NCBI GenBank assembly: GCA_022795855.1
Contig: JAAWHL010000013.1
Location: forward strand, 1 to 43,244
Length of the DNA stretch: 43,244 nt
From: Lawsonibacter sp.
Lineage (GTDB): Bacteria; Bacillota; Clostridia; Oscillospirales; Oscillospiraceae
Direction of reading: 5' to 3'
The translations under genes were made by a program, and so were the position numbers. This document shows positions 24,437 to 33,319 of this stretch, in pieces (position 1 is the first letter of the stretch; every line of letters starts with the position of its first letter). The notes below the pieces were generated by a model. That model did not search any database. It was not told the origin of the DNA and saw nothing but the letters and a program-made list of their open reading frames with translations.

Positions 24437-24465
24437 TTGACAAATGCGGGGCAATGGTATATCAT
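24437..24465 (+). promoter_or_regulatory. Strong sigma-A promoter before the structured leader
   Basis: A perfect TTGACA (24437-24442), 17 bases, TATCAT (24460-24465). Transcription should begin near 24472, about 200 bases before the methyltransferase start. Confidence 0.85.
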
Positions 24466-24484
24466 AGAAAAAATCTTGGCAGCC

Positions 24485-24625
24485 TATCAGCAGTCTCTGG
24501 GAAAGGGGACGGTATTCCGATGGAACTGGACCAGGCAGGCCGGACCCCGTCCCGTCCGATTTCCGCGGCGGCCGTCTGCTGATAAAAGGCATACCGACAG
24601 GAGAACTTTCCTTCGGTATGCCTTT
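24485..24625 (+). ncRNA. Unclassified structured leader RNA
   Basis: TATCAGCAG (24485-24493) pairs perfectly with CTGCTGATA (24576-24584), enclosing 82 bases. Inside, GGGACGG (24506-24512) can pair with CCGTCCC (24547-24553), and small hairpins TTCC-GAT-GGAA and CTGG-AC-CAGG can form. Directly after the closing stem a second hairpin pairs AAAGGCATACCGA (24585-24597) with TCGGTATGCCTTT (24613-24625). The layout is that of an aptamer plus expression hairpin, or of a short independent RNA. I recognise no known riboswitch core or 6S, SRP or RNase P motif. Confidence 0.5.
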
Positions 24626-24677
24626 CGGCGCGTTGGAACGGGAAAAACAGCGGACAACATCGGGAGGGAACGCACAT

Positions 24678-25448
24678 ATGGAACTGATTACCAGCCGCCA
24701 GAACCCCCTGTGCCTCCATTTCCGCAGGCTGGCCTCCTCCCGGGCCTACCGGGCGGAGCGGGGGGAGTTTCTCTGCGACAGCCCCAAGCTGCTGGAGGAG
24801 GCCGTGCGCTGGGGGGCCCCCATCCGCGCGGTGCTCCACACCCAGGGGGTGCAGCTGCCTCCCCTCCCCGGAGGGCCGGACGTCCGGAGGGCCCAGGTGA
24901 CGGAGAGCGTGATGCGCTCGGTCAGCCCCATGGAGACCCCCCAGGGGGTGGTGTTCTCCTGCCGTATGCCGGAGCGCCCCCTGCCGGAGCGGCTGGAGCC
25001 GGGGCGGTATCTGGTGCTGGACGGGGTTCAGGACCCGGGCAACGCGGGGACTATCCTGCGCACGGCGGACGCCTTTGACTGCGGCCCCGTGTTTCTGCTG
25101 CCCGGGTGCGCCGACCTCTACAACCCCAAAACCCTGCGGGCCGCCATGGGGGTCCACTTCCGCCGGCCGGTCTGCTCCTGCACCCTGGAGGCGCTGTGCG
25201 CCCTCCTCCGGGAGGCCGGCCTTCCCCTGTACGCCGCCGCCCTGGGGGAGGACGCCGCCGACGTGCGGGAGCTGGACCTGAGCCGCTGCGCCGTGGCGGT
25301 GGGCAGCGAGGGGCGGGGGGTCTCCCCCCAGGTGCTGGCCGCCTGCCGGAGGACGGTGAAAATTCCCATGTCCCCCCGGTGCGAGTCGCTGAACGCCGCG
25401 GCCGCCGCCGCAGTGCTGCTGTGGGAGATGGCCCGGGCGGAGCTTTAG
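24678..25448 (+). CDS. SpoU/TrmH-family RNA 2'-O-methyltransferase
   Basis: This 256-residue enzyme uses S-adenosylmethionine to methylate a ribose 2'-OH in tRNA or rRNA. It has an N-terminal substrate-binding domain ('ITSRQNPLCLHFRRL') and the knotted SPOUT domain with motif 1 'LDGVQDPGNAGTILRTADAF', motif 2 'AVGSEGRGVS' and motif 3 'IPMSPRCESLNAAAAAAVLLWE'. The ATG at 24678 follows GGGAGGG; earlier in-frame starts lie in the leader. It resembles 23S rRNA methyltransferases such as TsnR/RlmB, but the target is not decided. Its 3' end overlaps the MFS gene by four bases, tail to tail. Confidence 0.93.
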   Translation: MELITSRQNPLCLHFRRLASSRAYRAERGEFLCDSPKLLEEAVRWGAPIRAVLHTQGVQLPPLPGGPDVRRAQVTESVMRSVSPMETPQGVVFSCRMPERPLPERLEPGRYLVLDGVQDPGNAGTILRTADAFDCGPVFLLPGCADLYNPKTLRAAMGVHFRRPVCSCTLEALCALLREAGLPLYAAALGEDAADVRELDLSRCAVAVGSEGRGVSPQVLAACRRTVKIPMSPRCESLNAAAAAAVLLWEMARAEL

Positions 25449-26695
25449 CCCCCGTCCGCCCCCCGGCGCCGCCCGGCGGGCCGGAGCCCCGCCCCGGTTT
25501 TCCGGTAGGCCCGCTGAATCAGGTACAGCGAGACCGCCAGCAGTGCGGCAAAGAAGGCGTAGGCGGGCACGTAGCTGCCTGTCAGGTCGGCCAGCGCCCC
25601 GGCCGCCGGGCCGAAGAGAAGCATCCCCAGGGCATAGGCTACGGTCAGGGAGCGCACCGCCCCCTCGTAGCCCTCGTCCCCCAGCAGGTCCCCCGCCCAG
25701 GAGGCGAAGGGGACGGCGGATATGGGCAGTCCCAGGCCGAACAGGGTCATGGCGGCGAAGGCCAGGGGGACGCCGCCTAGAGGGGCCATGCAGCACAGCA
25801 GAAAGCCGGCGAAGAAAATACAGAAGGTGTACCGGTTGGCCAGGCGGCCCCCAAGGGCGTCGTAGACCTGGCCGCAGACAATCTTTCCCACGCATATCAT
25901 AAAGCCCAGATAGGACAGCAGGGCGGCCACCGTCATGCTGTCGTACCCCGAGGTGGTGTACAGCATGGTCAGATGGGAGAACCCGGGGCCCGCCGGGGCG
26001 CCGATGAGAAAGGCGCACAGGAGCACGCTGCGCCACAGGGCGGGGGCAGCGCCCTCCGGCCGGGGCCGGGGCGGGGGCAGGGGCGCGGCGGGCCCGCCCA
26101 GGTGATAGGGCTGAAGGCCCAGGGCCTCGGGGCTGTCCCGCACCAGAAGCCAGACCAGGAGGGTCAGCGCCAGGATGAAGGCCCCCTCCAGCAGGAAGGC
26201 GGCGGTCATCCCCCAGGCCTCGATGGCCCGGGTAATCAGGGCGGGGGCGAAGATGGTGGACACCCCGCTGCCCGCCGCGGCCAGCCCCAGGGCAAAGCTG
26301 CGCCGGTCCCGGAACCAGTGGCCCACCGCCAGGGACAGGGGGACCATCCCCCCGTAGCCGTAGGCCAGCCCGGTGAGGGCGGCCGCCCCGCAGTAGACGG
26401 GGAAGCTGCCCGCCAGGCCGAAGGCGGCGCAGGAGAGCACCATCAGCCCCATACCCAGGGTCATCACCCGGCGCAGGCCCAGCCGGGCGCACAGCTGGTT
26501 GACCGTCAGCATGGCGGCCAGGGTGAACAGGCTGCGGGTGGTGGTAATCAGCGAGCCCTGGGCGTCGGAAAACCCGTTTTGCGCGATGATGTAGGGCTGG
26601 TAGACCGAAAAAATATTGATGCCCAGCCCGATGATGGAGAACAGAGACAGCGCTCCGCCCAGGCACACCGCCCAGGCGTAGTGGGGACGTTTCAT
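25445..26695 (-). CDS. Major facilitator superfamily transporter, OFA-like
   Basis: This 416-residue membrane protein has twelve hydrophobic spans in two halves, with a cytoplasmic Pro-rich loop near 205-222. 'YAWAVCLGGALSLFSIIGLGINIFSVYQP' at the N-terminus and 'ARLGLRRVMTLG' after span 2 resemble oxalate/formate-antiporter-type members, which carry organic acids. The sequence 'GLAYGYGGMVPLSLAVGHWF' in span 4-5 fits the same group. AGGAGGGA precedes the ATG. It stands alone on the minus strand, divergent from dprA. The substrate is unknown. Confidence 0.88.
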   Translation of the reverse strand: MKRPHYAWAVCLGGALSLFSIIGLGINIFSVYQPYIIAQNGFSDAQGSLITTTRSLFTLAAMLTVNQLCARLGLRRVMTLGMGLMVLSCAAFGLAGSFPVYCGAAALTGLAYGYGGMVPLSLAVGHWFRDRRSFALGLAAAGSGVSTIFAPALITRAIEAWGMTAAFLLEGAFILALTLLVWLLVRDSPEALGLQPYHLGGPAAPLPPPRPRPEGAAPALWRSVLLCAFLIGAPAGPGFSHLTMLYTTSGYDSMTVAALLSYLGFMICVGKIVCGQVYDALGGRLANRYTFCIFFAGFLLCCMAPLGGVPLAFAAMTLFGLGLPISAVPFASWAGDLLGDEGYEGAVRSLTVAYALGMLLFGPAAGALADLTGSYVPAYAFFAALLAVSLYLIQRAYRKTGAGLRPAGRRRGADGG

Positions 26696-26717
26696 AAAGC
26701 TCCCTCCTTACAGGAAT

Positions 26718-26746
26718 ACCTTACATGGGCGGAGCGGATTTGTAAA
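26718..26746 (-). promoter_or_regulatory. Possible sigma-A promoter of the MFS gene
   Basis: On the minus strand TTTACA (26746-26741) stands 17 bases before a weak -10, TAAGGT (26723-26718). Confidence 0.4.
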
Positions 26747-26779
26747 GGGGAATTTTTACCGGGAGAGGGGGAAGCATCT

Positions 26780-27985
26780 GTGGCGAGCTTGAAATACTGG
26801 CTCTGGCTGACCACCCGCCGGGGGCTGGGCGCACCGGGCGTGCTGCGGGTGCTGGACTGCTTTGTTACGCCGGAGCGGGCCTTCTACGCCGGCCCGGAGG
26901 ATTACGCCCTGCTGGAGGGCCTGGACGGGGAGGCGCTGGAGTCCCTGCGGGACAAGGACACCGGCCAGGCCGACCGGATTCTGGCCGACTGCGACAGCCA
27001 GGGCCTGCGCCTGCTGACCCTTCAGGACGCGGATTACCCCGAGCGCCTGCGGCAGATTCCCGCGCCGCCCCCGGTACTGTACATCCGGGGCCGCCTGCCT
27101 GCCTTTGACGAGGAGGCGGCCGTCGGCGTGGTGGGCACCCGGAGGCCCACCGCCTACGGGGAGCAGATGGCCGGAAGGCTCGGCTTTGAGCTGGCCCGGG
27201 GCGGAGCGCTGGTGGTGTCCGGCATCGCCCGGGGACTGGACACGGCGGCGCTGAAGGGAGCCCTGAAAGGGGGCGGTACGGTGGTCTCCGTCCTGGGCGG
27301 AGGCACCGACGTATACTATCCCAAGGAGAACCGGTGGCTGTACGAGGATGTGGCTGCCGCCGGGGCGCTGGTCAGCGAGCATCCCCCGGGCACCGAGAAC
27401 CGCGCGGCCCACTTCCCCGTCCGCAACCGGATTATCAGCGGCCTGTGCCTGGGGGTGGCGGCGGTGGAGTGCGGCCTGCACAGCGGCACCATGCGGACCA
27501 TGGAGTGGGTCTGGGAGCAGGACCGGGACGCCTTCGCCGTCCCCGGCCCGGTGGGCGCCCCCATGAGCGAGGGCCCCAACCGCCTGATTCAGCAGGGGGC
27601 CAAGCTGATTACCTGCGGCGAGGACATCCTGACGGAGTACCGGGGCCGCTACCCCCTCCGCCTGCCCGACCCGGGCCCGCCGGAGGGCGAGGCCGGAGGC
27701 CCTCGGCCCGAGCCGGCGGCAGGCCCCGCCCCCCGGCCCGCCCCGCCGCCGGAGCGGGAGGTGGTCCCCCTGGCCCGGCAGAAGGAGCGGTTCACCGACG
27801 ACGAGCTGGCCGTCCTGACCGCCCTGGGAGAGGGCCGGCGCTCGGCTGACGAGCTGACGGAGCTGACCGGAATTCCCATCCGCCGGGTGACCACCGCGCT
27901 GACCATGCTCCAGGTCCGCTCCGCCGTGGCCGAGGAGCCGGGCAGGCGCTTTTCCGCCCTGCTCCGGCTGGAGGCCGGGCGCTGA
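26780..27985 (+). CDS. dprA: DNA-processing protein DprA
   Basis: This 401-residue protein binds incoming single-stranded DNA and loads RecA in transformation. A GTG at 26780, eight bases after a GGGAGAGGGGG run, is the best start; the frame upstream is antisense to the MFS gene. The Rossmann core is 'AVGVVGTRRPTAYGEQMA', 'LVVSGIARGLDTAALKGAL', 'VVSVLGGGTDVYYPKEN' and 'FPVRNRIISGL'. A Pro-rich linker (about 295-325) leads to a C-terminal winged helix with 'RSADELTELTGIPIRRVTTALTML'. The order dprA-topA-trmFO is the standard Firmicutes one. Its presence does not prove competence. Confidence 0.95.
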   Translation: MASLKYWLWLTTRRGLGAPGVLRVLDCFVTPERAFYAGPEDYALLEGLDGEALESLRDKDTGQADRILADCDSQGLRLLTLQDADYPERLRQIPAPPPVLYIRGRLPAFDEEAAVGVVGTRRPTAYGEQMAGRLGFELARGGALVVSGIARGLDTAALKGALKGGGTVVSVLGGGTDVYYPKENRWLYEDVAAAGALVSEHPPGTENRAAHFPVRNRIISGLCLGVAAVECGLHSGTMRTMEWVWEQDRDAFAVPGPVGAPMSEGPNRLIQQGAKLITCGEDILTEYRGRYPLRLPDPGPPEGEAGGPRPEPAAGPAPRPAPPPEREVVPLARQKERFTDDELAVLTALGEGRRSADELTELTGIPIRRVTTALTMLQVRSAVAEEPGRRFSALLRLEAGR

Positions 27986-28029
27986 AGTTCAGAGATCCAT
28001 CTTCATCTATTTTGGAGGTTTTCAGTTTC

Positions 28030-30459
28030 ATGGCAGCAAAAACGGATTTAGTGATTGTGGAGTCCCCGTCCAAGGCCAAAACCATCGGCAAGTACCTGGG
28101 GCCGGGCTACGAGGTGAAGGCGTCCATGGGCCACGTCCGGGACCTGCCCAAGAGCAGGCTGAGCGTGGATATCGAGCACGGCTTTGCCCCCAACTACCAG
28201 CCCATCCAGGGCAAGGAGGACGTCATCAGCGACCTGAAGAAGGCGGCCAAGCGCAGCCAGCGGGTCTATCTGGCCACCGACCCGGACCGGGAGGGGGAGG
28301 CCATCTCCTGGCATTTGAAGGAGCTTCTGGGCATTCCGGACGACAAGACCTACCGGGTCACCTTCAACGAAATTACCAAAAAGGTGGTCAGCGAGTCCAT
28401 CTCCGCCCCCCGGGCCATCGACCAGAATCTGGTGGACGCCCAGCAGGCCCGGCGCATCCTGGACCGCATTGTGGGCTATCAGCTCTCCCCCCTGCTGTGG
28501 AAAAAAATCCGCCGGGGGCTGTCGGCCGGCCGGGTGCAGTCGGTGGCCACCCGCCTGGTGGTGGAGCGGGAGGAGGAGATTCGGGCCTTCACCCCCCAGG
28601 AGTACTGGTCCATCGAGGCCGGGCTGGAGCGCACCGCCCCCAACCGGGGCAGCTTCAAGGCCCAGTTCCACGGCCGGGACAAGAAGATGGAGCTGCACTC
28701 CGAGCAGGAGGCCGACCAGATTATCGCCGCCGTCTCCGCCGGGGCCTTCACCGTCACCCGCGTCAAGCGCCAGGACAAGCACCGCCAGCCCGCTCCGCCC
28801 TTCACCACCTCCACCCTCCAGCAGGAGGCCAGCCGCAAGCTGGGCATGACCCCCGCCCGCACCATGTCCATCGCCCAGCAGCTGTACGAGGGCGTGGACA
28901 TCACCGGCGAGGGCACGGTGGGCCTGATTACCTACATGCGCACCGACTCCCTGCGCCTGTCCGAGGAGGCCCTGTCCGCCGCCAGAGGCTTTATTGAAAG
29001 CCGCTACGGCCGGGACTACTGCCCCGCCCAGCCCCGGCGGTACAAGAGCCGCGGCAACGCCCAGGACGCCCACGAGGCCATCCGGCCCTCCGACGTCGCC
29101 CTGGTTCCGGAGGACATCCGGAAGGACCTGACCGCCGAGCAGTACAAGCTCTACAAGCTGATTTGGAGCCGCTTCTTGGCCTGCCAGATGGCCGGCGCGG
29201 TGTATGACAGCCTGTCCATCGACGCCGTATCCGCCGGGTATATTTTCCGCGCCAGCCATTCGGCGCTGAAGTTCGCCGGCTTTACCGCCGTATACGAGGA
29301 GGGGAAGGACGAACCCGACGAGGCCCCCCAGTCCCCCCTGCCCGACCTGAGGGAGGGGGAGGCCCTGTCCCTGAAGGACCTGAAAAAGGACCAGCACTTC
29401 ACCCAGCCCCCCGCCCGCTACTCCGAGGCCACCCTGATTCGGGCCCTGGAGGAGAAGGGCATCGGCCGGCCCTCTACCTACGCCCCCACCATCTCCACCA
29501 TCATGAATCGGGAATACGTGGTCAAGGAGGGCCGCGCCCTGCGCGCCACCCCCCTGGGGGAGGTGGTTACCGGCCTGATGAAGGACAAGTTCCGGGACAT
29601 TGTGGACTACGCCTTCACCGCCCAGATGGAGGAGGAGCTGGACAAGGTGGAGGAGGGCTCGGCCCAGTGGAAAAAGGTGCTCTCCGACTTCTACGGGGGG
29701 TTCGAGGCCGAGCTTCAGAAGGCGGAGAGCGACCTGGACGGGGAGCGCATCAAGGTCCCAGACGAGGTGTCCGAGGAAATCTGCCCCCAGTGCGGGCGCA
29801 ACCTGGTGGTGAAGTCGGGGCGGTTCGGCCGCTTCCTGGCCTGCCCCGGCTGGCCCGACTGCGATTTCACCATGCCCCTTGTGGTGGAAATGCCCGGCAA
29901 GTGCCCCCGCTGCGGGGGGCGCCTGGTCAAGCGCACGGGCCGGAGCAAAAAGACCAACAAGCAGTACACCTACTACTGCTGTGAGTTTTTGAACAGCAGG
30001 GACGAGAGCCGCCGGTGCGACTTTATGACCTGGGACGTGCCGGTAAAGGACGACTGCCCCGAGTGCGGCTGGACCATGTTCAAAAAGGCGGGCCGGGGGG
30101 CCAAAAAGCCCTTTTGCATCCATGAGGGCTGTCCCAATTTCACCCCGGAGGACAAGCGGGGCGGCTGGCGGAAAAAGCCTGCGGAGGGCGCGGAGGGGGA
30201 AACCAATCAGACGGAGGCGGCGGCCCAGGACGCGGACGCGCCCAAGGCGGCCAAGCCCGCCGCCAAAAAGACCGCGGCAAAGAAAACCACGGCCGCCGAA
30301 AAGAAATCCTCCGCAAAGACCTCCGCCGCCGAAAAGAAATCCTCCGCAAAGACCTCCGCCGCCGCAAAGAAATCCTCTGCAAAGACCTCCGCCGCGAAAA
30401 AAACCTCTACAGCAAAAAAGTCCTCCGCCAAGAAGGAAACACCGGCGGCGGAGGAATAA
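28030..30459 (+). CDS. topA: DNA topoisomerase I
   Basis: This 809-residue type IA enzyme relaxes negative supercoils. The Toprim domain opens with 'DLVIVESPSKAKTIGKYL' and has DPDREGE at 84-90; the catalytic tyrosine is Tyr302 in 'TYMRTDSLRLS'. Three four-cysteine zinc modules follow (from about 590: 'CPQCGRNL', 'CPRCGGRL', 'CPECGWTM'). The last 75 residues are a Lys/Ala/Ser tail of histone H1-like repeats that should bind DNA nonspecifically. The ATG at 28030 is chosen; GGAGG is 11 bases upstream. It follows dprA by 44 bases. The basic tail is longer than in Bacillus TopA. Confidence 0.97.
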   Translation: MAAKTDLVIVESPSKAKTIGKYLGPGYEVKASMGHVRDLPKSRLSVDIEHGFAPNYQPIQGKEDVISDLKKAAKRSQRVYLATDPDREGEAISWHLKELLGIPDDKTYRVTFNEITKKVVSESISAPRAIDQNLVDAQQARRILDRIVGYQLSPLLWKKIRRGLSAGRVQSVATRLVVEREEEIRAFTPQEYWSIEAGLERTAPNRGSFKAQFHGRDKKMELHSEQEADQIIAAVSAGAFTVTRVKRQDKHRQPAPPFTTSTLQQEASRKLGMTPARTMSIAQQLYEGVDITGEGTVGLITYMRTDSLRLSEEALSAARGFIESRYGRDYCPAQPRRYKSRGNAQDAHEAIRPSDVALVPEDIRKDLTAEQYKLYKLIWSRFLACQMAGAVYDSLSIDAVSAGYIFRASHSALKFAGFTAVYEEGKDEPDEAPQSPLPDLREGEALSLKDLKKDQHFTQPPARYSEATLIRALEEKGIGRPSTYAPTISTIMNREYVVKEGRALRATPLGEVVTGLMKDKFRDIVDYAFTAQMEEELDKVEEGSAQWKKVLSDFYGGFEAELQKAESDLDGERIKVPDEVSEEICPQCGRNLVVKSGRFGRFLACPGWPDCDFTMPLVVEMPGKCPRCGGRLVKRTGRSKKTNKQYTYYCCEFLNSRDESRRCDFMTWDVPVKDDCPECGWTMFKKAGRGAKKPFCIHEGCPNFTPEDKRGGWRKKPAEGAEGETNQTEAAAQDADAPKAAKPAAKKTAAKKTTAAEKKSSAKTSAAEKKSSAKTSAAAKKSSAKTSAAKKTSTAKKSSAKKETPAAEE
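30292..30390 (+). repeat. Three tandem 33-bp units in the topA tail
   Basis: Units at 30292-30324, 30325-30357 and 30358-30390 are identical or nearly so and each codes for an 11-residue block of the type AAEKKSSAKTS. They make the basic tail prone to length change by slippage. Confidence 0.88.
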
Positions 30460-30601
30460 GAGCCTGTTTAACATCTCTCAGCACACCGGCTGGCGGGCCG
30501 CTCGTCTGCGGACAGGGCACCCCCCTATCCTGTCCCAAAGCAAAACGAAGTTTTGCGCCAAACGTTTTCTTTTGATTCTTTTCTTTTTCAAAAGAAAAGA
30601 A
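30458..30601 (+). repeat. Dispersed repeat after topA, with two inverted repeats
   Basis: The head AAGAGCCTGTTTAACATC and the following 'CAGCACACCGGC' to about 30498 match the copies at 37319 and, in reverse, 13567. The head overlaps the topA stop. Further on, GCAAAAC-GAA-GTTTTGC (30540-30556) and a perfect 12-base inverted repeat of T/C over A/G (30576-30587 with 30590-30601) occupy the gap before trmFO. No intrinsic terminator with a clean U-tract is seen. Confidence 0.65.
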
Positions 30602-30639
30602 TGCCCGCCCGGCGAGGGCAGGAGGAGTGAGATACGGCA

Positions 30640-31944
30640 ATGGAAGCAGTAACAGTAATCGGCGCGGGCCTTGCGGGGAGCGAGGCGGCGTGGCAGCTGG
30701 CCCGGCGGGGCATTCCGGTGGAGCTGCGGGAGATGAAGCCGGAGAAGATGACCCCCGCCCACCACAGCGGGAATTTCGCGGAGCTGGTGTGCTCCAACTC
30801 CCTGCGCTCCGACCAGCTGGAGAACGCGGTGGGCCTTCTGAAGGAGGAGCTGCGCCGGTGCGGCAGTCTGATTATGGCCTGCGCGGACGAGCACCGGGTA
30901 CAGGCGGGGGGAGCCCTGGCGGTGGACCGGGACGCCTTCTCCGCGGCGGTGACGGAGCGGCTGAAGCGCTGCCCCGGCGTCTCCGTGCGGCCGGGGGAGG
31001 TGACGGAAATCCCGGAGGGGCAGGTTATCCTGGCCACCGGACCCCTGACCTCCCAGGGGCTGTCTGAGGCAATCGCCCGGCTGTTCCCCGACAGCAGGTA
31101 TCTGAACTTTTTTGACGCCGCCGCCCCCCTGGTCACCTTTGACAGCGTGGACATGGACAGCGCCTGGTTCGCATCCCGCTACGACCGGGGGACCCCGGAC
31201 TACATCAACTGCCCGCTTACCGAGGCCGAGTACGACGCCTTTTGGCGGGAGCTGACTGCGGCGCAGGAGGCGGAGGTCCACGGCTTTGAGGACGCGGGGG
31301 TGTTTGAGGGCTGTATGCCCGTGGAGGTCATGGCCCGCCGGGGCCGGGACACCCTGTGCTACGGCCCGCTGAAGCCGGTGGGACTGCGGGACCCCCGCAC
31401 GGGGCGGGAGCCCTTCGCGGTGGTGCAGCTGCGCCGGGACAACGCCCAGGGGTCCATTTACAATCTGGTGGGCTTTCAGACCCACCTGAAATTCCCGGAG
31501 CAGAGGCGGGTCTTCTCCATGATACCCGCCCTGAGGAACGCCCAGTTTGTGCGCTACGGGGTGATGCACCGCAACACCTTTCTGGACTCCCCCCGGCTGC
31601 TGGACCGGTACTACCGGGTGGCGGGCCGGGAGCGGCTGATGTTCGCCGGTCAAATCACCGGCGTGGAGGGCTATGTGGAGTCCACCGCCTCCGGGCTGCT
31701 GGCCTCGGTGGAGCTGGCCCGGCGTTTGCAGGGGAAAAGCCCCGTCAATTTCCCCAAAGAAACGGCAACCGGCGCGCTGGCCCTTTACATCAGCGACAAG
31801 AGTGTGGTAAACTTTCAACCAATGAATATCAATTTCGGACTCATCCCCCAGCTGGGCTACCGGGTCAAGGGCAAGCGGAACAAAAACGCGGAGCTCTCCC
31901 GCCGGGCGCTGGAGGCCCTGTCCGGACTGGATCTGGAGCCGTAG
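30640..31944 (+). CDS. trmFO: tRNA m5U54 methyltransferase TrmFO
   Basis: This 434-residue flavoprotein methylates uridine 54 in the tRNA T-loop using methylenetetrahydrofolate and FAD. The FAD-binding loop is 'VIGAGLAGSEAAWQLARRG' at the N-terminus; 'ELVCSNSLRSDQLENAVGLLKEE' and 'MFAGQITGVEGYVESTASGLLA' are strict family signatures, with the redox-active cysteine in the former. 'INFGLIPQL' closes the protein. GGAGGAG lies about a dozen bases before the ATG. It follows topA in the standard order. Confidence 0.97.
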   Translation: MEAVTVIGAGLAGSEAAWQLARRGIPVELREMKPEKMTPAHHSGNFAELVCSNSLRSDQLENAVGLLKEELRRCGSLIMACADEHRVQAGGALAVDRDAFSAAVTERLKRCPGVSVRPGEVTEIPEGQVILATGPLTSQGLSEAIARLFPDSRYLNFFDAAAPLVTFDSVDMDSAWFASRYDRGTPDYINCPLTEAEYDAFWRELTAAQEAEVHGFEDAGVFEGCMPVEVMARRGRDTLCYGPLKPVGLRDPRTGREPFAVVQLRRDNAQGSIYNLVGFQTHLKFPEQRRVFSMIPALRNAQFVRYGVMHRNTFLDSPRLLDRYYRVAGRERLMFAGQITGVEGYVESTASGLLASVELARRLQGKSPVNFPKETATGALALYISDKSVVNFQPMNINFGLIPQLGYRVKGKRNKNAELSRRALEALSGLDLEP

Positions 31945-32178
31945 GGGCCCCGGAGAACCCCCGGAAACCGGCGGGAGCGGCGGCGGAACCGCAGGCGCAG
32001 GCCGCGGGCAAAGCCCGCCCGTCCGGCGCCGTGCGCCAGGGCAAAAACCGGCCCGGGGATGCCCGCCTCCGGAATCTGACCAAAATCCGTATGACCGACG
32101 AACGTCACCGCCGACTATCTGCCGGGCCTGACGGACGAGCCCGGGGCGCTGAATCCCCAAGAGAAAGAAGGTAGCTGA

Positions 32179-33222
32179 ATGAAGATTATCATTGACGCCA
32201 TGGGCGGCGACAACGCCCCCCAGGCCCCGGTCATGGGGGGCATCCAGGCCAACCGGGAGTACGGAACCAGCGTGATTCTGGTGGGCCGCGGGGAGGAGAT
32301 CCTGAAAGTCCTTCAGGACAACGGCATCCAGCAGCTCCCTGCCGGGGTGGAGATTGCCCACGCCAGCGAGGTGGTGGAAGTCTGCGACAACCCCTCCACC
32401 GCCTTCCGGGAGAAGAAGGATTCCTCCCTGACGGTGGGGCTGAACCTGCTGAAAAGCGGGCAGGGGGACGCCTTTGTCTCCGCCGGGTCCACGGGGGCCC
32501 TGCTGGCGGCGGCTACGCTGCTGGTCAAGCGGATTAAAGGGGTGCGCCGGGCGGCCCTGGCCCCGGTGGTGCCTACAGGCGGAGGGGGCGCGGTGCTCAT
32601 CGACTGCGGCGCCAACGTGAAGTGCCCCCCGGAGTATCTGCTTCAGTTCGCCTTTCTGGGCAGCTACTACGCCGAGCACGTCCTGGGCCGCCCCGAGCCC
32701 CGGGTGGGCCTGCTGAACAACGGAGCCGAGCCCTCCAAGGGCACTGACCTTCAGGTGGAGGTGTACCCTCTGCTGAAAAAGGCGGGGGACGAGGGCCGCA
32801 TCCACTTCACCGGCAACGTGGAGGCCCGGGAGGCCGTGGAGGGCGCGGTGGACGTGATTGTGGCCGACGGCTACTCGGGCAACATCTTCCTGAAGACCAT
32901 GGAGGGCACCGCCCTGTTCCTGGCCCGGGAGCTGAAAAAAATGTTCAAGAAAAATCTGCTGACCAAGCTGGCCGCCCTGATGGTGTCCGGCGGGCTGAAA
33001 AACTTCAAAAAGCTGATGGACTCCGGCGAGGTGGGCGGAACCGCCCTGCTGGGCATTTCCCGGCCGGTTATCAAGGCCCACGGATCCTCCGATGCTTACG
33101 CAATCAAAAATGCGGTGCGCCAAGCATCGGATTTCGCCCGTTCGGGCATGATAGAGAGCATCACCGAGAACATCGGCCAGATGCGGCTTCCCGCCTCCGC
33201 CGGAGGAAAAGAAGAGTTTTAG
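32179..33222 (+). CDS. plsX: Phosphate acyltransferase PlsX
   Basis: This 347-residue peripheral membrane enzyme converts acyl-ACP and phosphate to acyl-phosphate, the acyl donor for PlsY in phospholipid synthesis. The signature opening 'IIIDAMGGDNAPQAPVMGG' and 'SAGSTGALLAAATLLV', 'GLLNNGAEPSKG' and 'DGYSGNIFLKTMEG' are all present. AGAAGG precedes the ATG. Unlike Bacillus, no fapR or fabD lies beside it; acpP and rnc follow. The 234 bases between trmFO and plsX hold no gene or terminator I can support. Confidence 0.97.
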   Translation: MKIIIDAMGGDNAPQAPVMGGIQANREYGTSVILVGRGEEILKVLQDNGIQQLPAGVEIAHASEVVEVCDNPSTAFREKKDSSLTVGLNLLKSGQGDAFVSAGSTGALLAAATLLVKRIKGVRRAALAPVVPTGGGGAVLIDCGANVKCPPEYLLQFAFLGSYYAEHVLGRPEPRVGLLNNGAEPSKGTDLQVEVYPLLKKAGDEGRIHFTGNVEAREAVEGAVDVIVADGYSGNIFLKTMEGTALFLARELKKMFKKNLLTKLAALMVSGGLKNFKKLMDSGEVGGTALLGISRPVIKAHGSSDAYAIKNAVRQASDFARSGMIESITENIGQMRLPASAGGKEEF

Positions 33223-33243
33223 CAGGAATTGGAGAAATTCCTA

Positions 33244-33272
33244 TTGACAGCCGGGGCGAATGTGCATATAGT
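33244..33272 (+). promoter_or_regulatory. Strong sigma-A promoter of acpP
   Basis: A perfect TTGACA (33244-33249), 17 bases, TATAGT (33267-33272), 47 bases before acpP. It lets acpP be made far above plsX. Confidence 0.88.
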
Positions 33273-33319
33273 AGGGAGAGAAAAAAACGTGCTTGTGCAC
33301 AGCAAAGGAGCAGCAAGTT

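Noticed and set aside
24472-24625. 6S, SRP or RNase P RNA
   Set aside because: The region lacks the conserved SRP tetraloop domain, any RNase P core, and the long terminal pairing of 6S RNA, so it was left unclassified.
31857-32108. Minus-strand frame of 83 codons between trmFO and plsX
   Set aside because: Much of it is antisense to the end of trmFO, and no ribosome site or family was seen.
28048-33123. Long minus-strand open frames opposite topA, trmFO and plsX
   Set aside because: They mirror the wobble-position GC bias of the real genes, lack ribosome sites and resemble no protein family.
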